Shown piece after piece: positions 6,068 through 6,526 of a stretch of DNA of 6,526 nucleotides; positions within the stretch are counted from its first letter, which is position 1; each line of letters starts with the position of its first letter. The stretch is taken from NCBI GenBank assembly GCA_964606065.1, contig CAZSEX010000063.1:1-6526 (forward strand), in the 5' to 3' direction. A program made the position numbers and the translations under genes. This stretch comes from JAFGHJ01 sp964606065. Lineage in GTDB: Bacteria > Hydrothermota > UBA3072. A model generated the notes under the pieces. It saw only the letters and a list, made by a program, of their open reading frames with translations. It made no database searches and was not told where the DNA came from.

Positions 6068-6526
6068 TCAAACTGTTGTAGTATATTTGTAACGAAGAAA
6101 TTTATTTTTAAATTTATAATCTATATTAGTTTCAACATCTGCTAAATTGTTTTTTATAAGATGAGCATTAATGAATGTCTTGTTTTGTAAGTATAAATAA
6201 CATAAAAGGTTATTATTTTTATCATGTTTCTCTTTATCATATTTTAGAAAAACTTTTTTCCCTTTTGTCGTTTCTTCAATATAATTAACAGCGTCTTCTC
6301 TTCTATCATCTTTTGTTTTTACTCCGATCAATTTAATTTTTAAACCATTATCAAGTTGTAAACATTCGGGGCTTAGAACTTTTTTAATCGAGTAAAAATT
6401 ATCTCTTCCTTCATTACCATTCCCATCAATTTTCGAACCAAATCTCAACTTCTTTGGGTCTATTTTTTTATCGAACTTAATAGGGTCTTTAAAAATATAC
6501 GGAAGTCTTTTTAAATCTTCCGAAAA
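6068..6526 (-). CDS. C-terminal part of a DNA methyltransferase with degenerate SNase-like domain (partial)
   Basis: The frame is open to the window's right edge, giving 152 C-terminal residues; the start lies outside, so the TTG at 6448 is only an internal leucine codon. The first 55 or so residues (F-S-E-D-L-K-R-L-P, then F-K-D-P-I-K-F, then L-R-F-G-S-K-I-D-G-N-G-N) resemble the tail of methyltransferases that accompany MjaI-type enzymes. This is recalled similarity, and the catalytic motifs themselves are outside the window. The remainder (about residues 48-145) follows the staphylococcal nuclease fold: I-K-L-I-G-V, G-K-K-V-F-L-K-Y-D, L-L-C-Y-L-Y-L, F-I-N-A-H-L-I-K-N-N-L-A. The usual catalytic arginines and glutamate (R-L-x-G-I-D-x-P-E and G-R-x-L-A-Y) are replaced (K-T-K-D-D, N-N-N-L-L-C-Y), so it is probably a non-catalytic DNA-binding or structural module. 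The stop is TGA at 6070-6068. It probably protects the host from the downstream endonuclease, perhaps by N4-cytosine methylation of CTAG. Confidence 0.72.
   Translation of the reverse strand, partial: FSEDLKRLPYIFKDPIKFDKKIDPKKLRFGSKIDGNGNEGRDNFYSIKKVLSPECLQLDNGLKIKLIGVKTKDDRREDAVNYIEETTKGKKVFLKYDKEKHDKNNNLLCYLYLQNKTFINAHLIKNNLADVETNIDYKFKNKFLRYKYTTTV

Noticed and set aside
6446..6448. TTG as the start of a free-standing SNase-like protein
   Set aside because: The frame continues open to the window edge with plausible protein (F-K-D-P-I-K-F, D-P-K-K), so this codon is internal and the domain is a C-terminal part of a larger protein.

Overview
The window is a low-G+C bacterial segment in which every supported gene reads leftward on the minus strand. 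It splits into two parts. Three of the four left-hand genes begin with lipoprotein-like signals and the fourth with a secretory signal, so the host probably has a Gram-negative-type envelope. A textbook sigma-70 promoter (TTGACA, 17-bp spacer, TATACT) and strong AGGAGG ribosome binding sites argue against a typical Bacteroidota transcription pattern. I cannot name the phylum from this sequence.

Positions 304-4284 hold a four-gene envelope module. In transcription order it encodes: a lipoprotein with a transglutaminase-like (SirB1/Transglut_core2-type) domain and a TPR-like helical tail; a secreted protein joining the last piece of an RHS core to an NlpC/P60-type Cys-His hydrolase domain; a 6-bladed beta-propeller lipoprotein; and, after a 144-bp gap, a HEAT-repeat lipoprotein. 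The first three are translationally coupled (1-nt gap, then a TAATG stop/start overlap). I infer a small exported-effector cassette, with the RHS-P60 protein as the enzyme and the lipoproteins as possible processing, binding or immunity partners. This is a hypothesis.

The module is bracketed by a long imperfect inverted repeat: left arm from position 1 (cut by the window edge) to about 297, right arm about 4384-4721 or beyond. Each arm has a GC-rich, hairpin-rich core and an AT-rich tail facing the genes. The arms end a few bases from the last stop codon and about 50 bp upstream of the first promoter. No transposase or recombinase is visible.

Positions 4285-5391 contain no credible gene. After the promoter and right repeat arm comes a second, unrelated GC-rich block, then two degenerate arrays of five 7-bp units each.

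Positions 5392-6526 hold a restriction-modification pair: the C-terminal part of a probable DNA methyltransferase carrying a catalytically degenerate staphylococcal-nuclease-like domain, followed by an MjaI-family restriction endonuclease. The endonuclease frame has no ATG, GTG, TTG or CTG in its N-terminal part; the only start well placed behind a Shine-Dalgarno sequence is ATA. MjaI recognises CTAG, and I find only two CTAG sites in the whole window.
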